Shown: piece after piece, positions 62,978 through 64,000 of the stretch
Numbering within the stretch: the stretch's first letter is position 1
Layout of the letters: every line of letters starts with the position of its first letter
From: Bacteroidota bacterium
GTDB taxonomy: Bacteria > Bacteroidota > Bacteroidia > Bacteroidales > JAAAOM01
Reading direction: 5' to 3'
DNA length: 64,000 nt
Assembly (NCBI GenBank): GCA_009908855.1
Contig: JAAAOM010000037.1
Location: forward strand, 1-64,000
Translations under genes and position numbers: made by a program
Notes under the pieces: generated by a model
What the model was told of the DNA's origin: nothing
The model's database searches: none
Seen by the model: only the letters and a program-made list of their open reading frames with translations

Positions 62978-64000
62978 TCATCTCCAACAAAAACGTGAAA
63001 ACTCGCAGCGCTCACAATGTTTCTCTTCGGTGGTTTGTTTGAAGGGAATATCGGGATTGTAAATGTGTTGTAACAACTTATGTACATTTTCTTCAAACTC
63101 CCCGGCTACATCCTTATAATTTTGAACAGGTATACGCTGGTTATTCTGCGATTGAAAAACCTGACCGGAATACGCTGAACTATAGATATCACGAATAAAT
63201 ATTAAATGGGGTTCTACATTTTCTTTGCGCTTACCGGTATATAAATAACTGTACAAGAATACCTGAAAAACAGCAGCAGGCCTATTTTCATCCGAACGCC
63301 AAAATGTTTCTTCAATATCCTTAAATGTATTTTTCTTTTTTCCTGTTTTGTAATCAACAATTCGCAACCGCCCATTATTGGCATCAATCCGATCAATCTT
63401 GCCGCCTATTCTTACCTGAATAGCTTGGTCGGTAAATTCAACAGGCACCCATTTTTCATGATACCCTTCCAAGGATTCAATCGTAAACGGTGCATAATTT
63501 TTATCAATTTCCAGTATTTGCAGCACATATTTACGTATCACCGATTGTACAATGGTATTGTTTCCCTTTAGTTGTTGGTGTAGGTCTTCCTTGATGAAGG
63601 TTTCAGCCAGTGCTTTTTGGAGATAATCATCAATGCGCGCCGGACTTTTCAGTAATTGATCAATCGTGTCTGAAGTTATTTCATGTTGTTTCATATCACT
63701 ATAAATCAATTCCATTGTATGGTGGAGAATATTCCCGAAAATCAACGCATCAATTTCTTCTGTAATTTCTTCTGCTTCTTTTAAACCCAACATATACCGG
63801 TAATAAAACTTGATGCTGCAATCCAAATAGGTATTCAATGCTGAAGGAGATAAGTATTTATTACCGGATTGTGTATACTGCATTAATTTTTCCTGTATCT
63901 CGGGTGTTTTTTTAATTGCTTTGAAATCACGGGTATTGATACCTATATAATTAGGAACATTTTTATCGACAGTATTATATTTCGGATTAAACTGTAACTG
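62978..64000 (-). CDS. PD-(D/E)XK nuclease-family protein (AddB-like C-terminal region), partial; open to window end
   Basis: GGKIDRIDANNGRLRIVDYKTGKKK nuclease core; CEFSRFCWR-type Cys cluster (HCERCEFSRFC) with upstream C in YLDCSIKFYYRYM. Frame stays open upstream of 63883: QLQFNPKYNTVDKNVPNYIGINTRDFKAIKKTPEIQEKL. Confidence 0.88.
   Translation of the reverse strand, partial: QLQFNPKYNTVDKNVPNYIGINTRDFKAIKKTPEIQEKLMQYTQSGNKYLSPSALNTYLDCSIKFYYRYMLGLKEAEEITEEIDALIFGNILHHTMELIYSDMKQHEITSDTIDQLLKSPARIDDYLQKALAETFIKEDLHQQLKGNNTIVQSVIRKYVLQILEIDKNYAPFTIESLEGYHEKWVPVEFTDQAIQVRIGGKIDRIDANNGRLRIVDYKTGKKKNTFKDIEETFWRSDENRPAAVFQVFLYSYLYTGKRKENVEPHLIFIRDIYSSAYSGQVFQSQNNQRIPVQNYKDVAGEFEENVHKLLQHIYNPDIPFKQTTEEKHCERCEFSRFCWR

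Overview
The window is a chromosomal segment from a Bacteroidota bacterium, probably Bacteroidales or Marinilabiliales. This placement is inferred from the SusC/SusD pair, T9SS C-terminal domains, a TAnnTTTG promoter and low GC. No tRNA, rRNA, CRISPR array or intact transposase was seen. From left to right it contains: a hipBA toxin-antitoxin pair between a duplicated aldo/keto-reductase 3' end and a frameshifted aldo/keto-reductase gene; a DUF2442-like relic; an nfnAB plus dihydroorotate-dehydrogenase-like operon; a ferredoxin; a MarR regulator, a 1534-aa signalling protein (four GAF-like repeats, receiver-like regions, and a PPDK/PEP-synthase ATP-binding domain) and a LuxR regulator with a degenerate receiver; gdhA; a SWIM-SNF2 helicase; a nitronate monooxygenase; a gene-decay zone with desaturase and BCCT-transporter relics and two unlisted small ORFs; AI-2E and PutP-type transporters; an orphan SusCD pair; arfB; three large repeat-rich T9SS cargo proteins; a DEAD-box helicase; an RND efflux operon; and a housekeeping stretch (eda, a ferritin-VIT fusion, esterase, D-2-hydroxyacid dehydrogenase, hybrid kinase, lysA, yidC, pyrG, DUF349 protein, trmD, and an AddB-like nuclease running off the end). 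The strongest candidate for an under-described system is the MarR / GAF-like x4-REC-PPDK_N / pseudo-receiver-LuxR block at 7494-13500. All family names come from reading motifs by eye; no database search was run.
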